This document shows positions 61,486-64,000 of a stretch of DNA of 64,000 bases, piece by piece. The DNA lies in contig NZ_LQQA01000030.1 of the NCBI RefSeq assembly GCF_002101965.1, positions 186,001 through 250,000 on the forward strand, written 5' to 3'. This DNA comes from Mycolicibacterium wolinskyi. Its GTDB lineage: Bacteria; Actinomycetota; Actinomycetes; Mycobacteriales; Mycobacteriaceae. The notes below the pieces were generated by a model, which was not told the DNA's origin, did no database searches, and was given only the letters and a program-made list of their open reading frames with translations. A program made the position numbers and the translations under genes. Every line of letters begins with the position of its first letter. Within the stretch, counting starts at the first letter, position 1.

Positions 61486-62007
61486 ATGGACGATCCGGAG
61501 GCCGCGATGATGCGGGCGCTCTATGACGAGCATGCCGGGGCATTGTGGCGGTACGCCCTGCGGCTCACGGGCGATCGGGCCCGTGCCGAGGACGTCGTGC
61601 AGGAGACCCTGCTGCGGGCCTGGCGCCATCCTGATGTCACCGCTGACACGGACCGTTCGGCCCGCGCCTGGCTGTTCACCGTGGCGCGCAACATGATCAT
61701 CGATGAACGCCGGAGCGCTCGGTTTCGCAACGAAACCGGTGTCCCGGACCCCGAACAGGTGGCCGACCATCATCAGGCCGCCCCAGACCAGGTGGATACC
61801 GCGTTGGACCGGCTACTGCTGAGCACGGCGCTCAGCCAACTCTCCGAAGAACACCGGGCGGTGATCCGCCGCGCCTACTACCAGGGCTGGACCACAGGGC
61901 AGATCGCGAACGATCTGCAGATACCCGAAGGCACAGTGAAATCACGGCTGCACTATGCGGTCCGCGCGTTGAAGCTCAACTTGCAGGAAATGGGGGTGAC
62001 ACGATGA
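61486..62007 (+). CDS. sigL: ECF RNA polymerase sigma factor SigL
   Basis: A 173-aa ECF sigma. Region 2 is DEHAGALWRYALRLTGDRAR, then AEDVVQETLLRAWRHP; region 4 is LSEEHRAVIRRAYYQGWTTG then IPEGTVKSRLHYAVRAL. The ATG at 61486 follows GGAGG; the ATG two codons upstream is less well placed. It overlaps rslA by 4 bp. The map-sigL-rslA order is that of M. tuberculosis Rv0734-Rv0736. Confidence 0.93.
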   Translation: MDDPEAAMMRALYDEHAGALWRYALRLTGDRARAEDVVQETLLRAWRHPDVTADTDRSARAWLFTVARNMIIDERRSARFRNETGVPDPEQVADHHQAAPDQVDTALDRLLLSTALSQLSEEHRAVIRRAYYQGWTTGQIANDLQIPEGTVKSRLHYAVRALKLNLQEMGVTR

Positions 62008-62741
62008 CCCGATTCGGTGTACCCCATGGCGTCGACCCCGTCGAGCCGGATCGCTACGCGACCTGGGACGCCGCCTACGTGCTCGGCTCGCTGGACAGCA
62101 ATGAGCGTCGCGAGTACGAGACGCACCTCGCGGGGTGCGCGCAGTGCCGCGCTGCGGTCGCCGAACTGAGCGGCATGCCGGCGCTGCTGGCGATGCTCGA
62201 ACTCGACGACGTGCGGGCCCTCGACGAAGCAGAGCCCGAACCGCCCCTGCGCCCTGAGGTGCTGCAGTCGGTGCTGAACAAGGTCAGCTCGCGGCGGCGG
62301 CGATCACGGTGGATCACCTCGGGCGCGGTCGGGCTCGCGGCTGCGCTGTTGGCGGTCGGCATGGTGATCGCGATCCGCCCGGAGATCATCGGCCTGCAGC
62401 GCGGCGCCGAGCAGCAGCAGACCGCGCAGATGCTCGAGATGACCAAGGTCTCCCAGACCCCGATCAACGCCAGCATCGCGATGACCAGCTATGGCTGGGG
62501 CACCCGGATCGACATGGCGTGCACGTACGGGGACTGGGGCCGTCGCGACGCACCTCCGCAGAACCTGGGCATGGTGGTGGTCGGCCGCGACGGCAGCCGT
62601 GAGGAGATCGCGACCTGGCTGGGGCTGTCCGGCGCGACGGCACTGCCGAGCGGCAACACCCAGAAGCCCATGGAGGAAATCGCTGCGGTGCAGATGGTTT
62701 CGTCGCCCGACGGCAAGGTGCTGCTCGAAAAGAAGCTGTAG
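62004..62741 (+). CDS. rslA: Zinc-containing anti-sigma factor RslA
   Basis: A 245-aa anti-sigma factor. The cytosolic ZAS domain carries HxxxCxxC in THLAGCAQCRAAV. One membrane helix (SGAVGLAAALLAVGMVIAI) follows near residue 110, and the extracytoplasmic part is the anti-sigma K-type domain (SYGWGTRIDMACTYGDWGRR). Redox loss of Zn releases SigL in M. tuberculosis. It is translationally coupled to sigL. Confidence 0.92.
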   Translation: MTRFGVPHGVDPVEPDRYATWDAAYVLGSLDSNERREYETHLAGCAQCRAAVAELSGMPALLAMLELDDVRALDEAEPEPPLRPEVLQSVLNKVSSRRRRSRWITSGAVGLAAALLAVGMVIAIRPEIIGLQRGAEQQQTAQMLEMTKVSQTPINASIAMTSYGWGTRIDMACTYGDWGRRDAPPQNLGMVVVGRDGSREEIATWLGLSGATALPSGNTQKPMEEIAAVQMVSSPDGKVLLEKKL

Positions 62742-62875
62742 TCGCGGGGGAGTGCCGTTTTCTCACCTGCCAGCTTGCTGCGCCGATGGTTGGAATTTCC
62801 TCGAACCCACCTCCGCGGTGAACCGACCCTACTCACCGGTCGTGTCACTAGGCAGAGGACGGGAGCAGGTGACAT

Positions 62876-64000
62876 ATGGCCAAAGGGCACCGGGTGGTCG
62901 ACCACATCGTCGGCTTTCTCGCAGCAAGCGGGGTCTCACACATCTTCGGCGTCGACGGCGCCAACATCGAAGATCTGTACGACGCGGCATTCTTTCGTGC
63001 GGACATCACCGCGGTGTTGGCCAAACACGAATTCTCCGCTGCCGCAATGGCGGACGGATACAGCCGCAGCGGTGCCGGGCTGGGGGTGGTGGCCGCGACC
63101 TCAGGGGGCGGCTGCCTGAACACCGTGCCCGGTCTGGGCGAATCACTGGCCAGCCGGGTCGGCGTGCTGGCGTTGATCGGGCAGGCGCCGACCGCCCTGG
63201 ACGGGCGGGGCGCCTTCCAGGACACCAGCGGTGCGAACGGCGCACTCGACGGCCTGGCGCTGTTCTCGGCCGTTTCGGTGTATTGCCGCCGCGTCGTGAC
63301 ACCCGCCGACATCCTCACGATGCTGCCGGAGGCGGTGGCCGCGGCGCGCAGCGGCGGGCCGGCGGTGTTGCTGCTGCCCAAGGACATCCAGCAGGCGGCC
63401 ATCGACACATCCACACACGCCAACGGGCGGGTCAACGGAAAGCCCGCGGGCACACCGCTTTCCGATCCGCGGATGCTGGCCGAGATGCTGCGCGGCGCCG
63501 ATGGGCCGATCACCATATTCGCCGGTGAACAGGTCGCCAGGGACGATGCGCGGCACGAGCTGGAGCGGCTGCGGGCAACTCTGCGGGCGCGGGTGGCGAC
63601 GGTGCCCGACGCCAAGGACACCGCGGGCATACCGGGTCTCGGGTCATCCTCGTCGCTCGGGGTGTCCGGCGTGATGGGACATCCGGGTGTCGTGGCGGCC
63701 GCCGCGCAGAGCGCGGTGTGCCTGCTCGTAGGCACCCGCATGACGGTCACCGCCCGGGCGGGCCTCGACGATGTGCTGGGTACCGTCCCCACCATCTCGA
63801 TCGGGTCGGCGCCGCCGTATCTGCCGTGCCCCCACGTGCACACCGACGACCTGCGCGGCACGCTGAACCTGCTCAGCCAGGCGTTGTCCGGGCACGGGCG
63901 CCCGACCCAGGTGCGTGTCCCGGAGAGCATGGCGCACAGTGAATTACGGCCGCCGGCACACGACGGACCGGGTATCCGTTATCGCGATGCCATGACGGTG
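62876..64000 (+). CDS. ThDP-dependent enzyme, acetolactate-synthase-like (partial)
   Basis: 375 codons stay open to the window end. The ThDP N-terminal domain shows HIVGFLAASGVSHIFGVDGA, the catalytic Glu in KHEFSAAAMADGYSR and GGPAVLLLPKDIQQAAIDTS; the central domain begins near residue 190. Relatives decarboxylate pyruvate or other 2-oxo acids and ligate the product. It lies 134 bp after rslA and may not be co-transcribed. Without the C-terminal domain the exact activity cannot be given. Confidence 0.8.
   Translation, partial: MAKGHRVVDHIVGFLAASGVSHIFGVDGANIEDLYDAAFFRADITAVLAKHEFSAAAMADGYSRSGAGLGVVAATSGGGCLNTVPGLGESLASRVGVLALIGQAPTALDGRGAFQDTSGANGALDGLALFSAVSVYCRRVVTPADILTMLPEAVAAARSGGPAVLLLPKDIQQAAIDTSTHANGRVNGKPAGTPLSDPRMLAEMLRGADGPITIFAGEQVARDDARHELERLRATLRARVATVPDAKDTAGIPGLGSSSSLGVSGVMGHPGVVAAAAQSAVCLLVGTRMTVTARAGLDDVLGTVPTISIGSAPPYLPCPHVHTDDLRGTLNLLSQALSGHGRPTQVRVPESMAHSELRPPAHDGPGIRYRDAMTV

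Overview
The window is high-GC mycobacterial DNA, best matching the fast-growing Mycolicibacterium smegmatis group. Three blocks support this. The S10/spc ribosomal protein cluster is split exactly where Mycobacterium tuberculosis splits it, around atsA and its formylglycine-generating enzyme. The order sppA, SAM methyltransferases, secY, adk, map, sigL, rslA is the mycobacterial order. An MPT83-type FAS1 lipoprotein sits next to dipZ.

Layout. 1-6159: an MFS exporter with its divergent TetR regulator, a P450, a lipoprotein carboxylesterase, a SnoaL-like protein and a DUF4442 protein. 6285-12005: promoter, long leader, the S10 operon rpsJ to rpsQ, and an intrinsic terminator. 12028-21033: a NUDIX hydrolase, then a tightly packed five-gene exopolysaccharide-type cluster with two paralogous membrane proteins, a BcsB-like protein, a GT2 synthase and a GT-C-like protein. 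21179-32732: a sulfur and redox segment with a Tat-exported alkylsulfatase, an IS110-family element, a FAS1 lipoprotein and dipZ behind back-to-back SigK-type promoters, a TetR/DUF2306 pair, atsA, its formylglycine-generating enzyme and a DUF1275 protein. 32736-47700: a catabolic island with two paralogous permeases, an MFS carrier, a PucR regulator, an HbpS-like protein, a heme-oxygenase-like diiron oxidase, two Rieske ferredoxins, a ferredoxin reductase, an aldehyde dehydrogenase, a gamma-glutamyltransferase-like enzyme, RidA and an amidase. 47784-52152: the spc operon rplN to rplO. 52153-64000: sppA, a repeat-rich gene-free stretch, four tandem methyltransferases, secY-adk-map, sigL-rslA and the start of a ThDP enzyme.

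The most striking observation is the IS110-family element at 23311-24640. Its 263-nt non-coding end reads as a bridge RNA. An 11-nt segment and a 9-nt segment match the two halves of the site it occupies, and an 8-nt and a 6-nt segment match its own two ends. All four include a shared CT core, and the two loops are enclosed by perfect 7-bp stems. The site lies in the arm of a hairpin belonging to a repeated mycobacterial terminator family; three copies of that family are in this window.

Other points: rpsJ and rplN have superimposable promoters sharing an 11-nt start-site sequence. The diiron-oxidase island looks like an uncharacterised amine or amide degradation pathway. The exopolysaccharide-type cluster carries duplicated proteins that resemble an exosortase scaffold without a recognisable catalytic cysteine. 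All calls come from reading the sequence; no searches were run.
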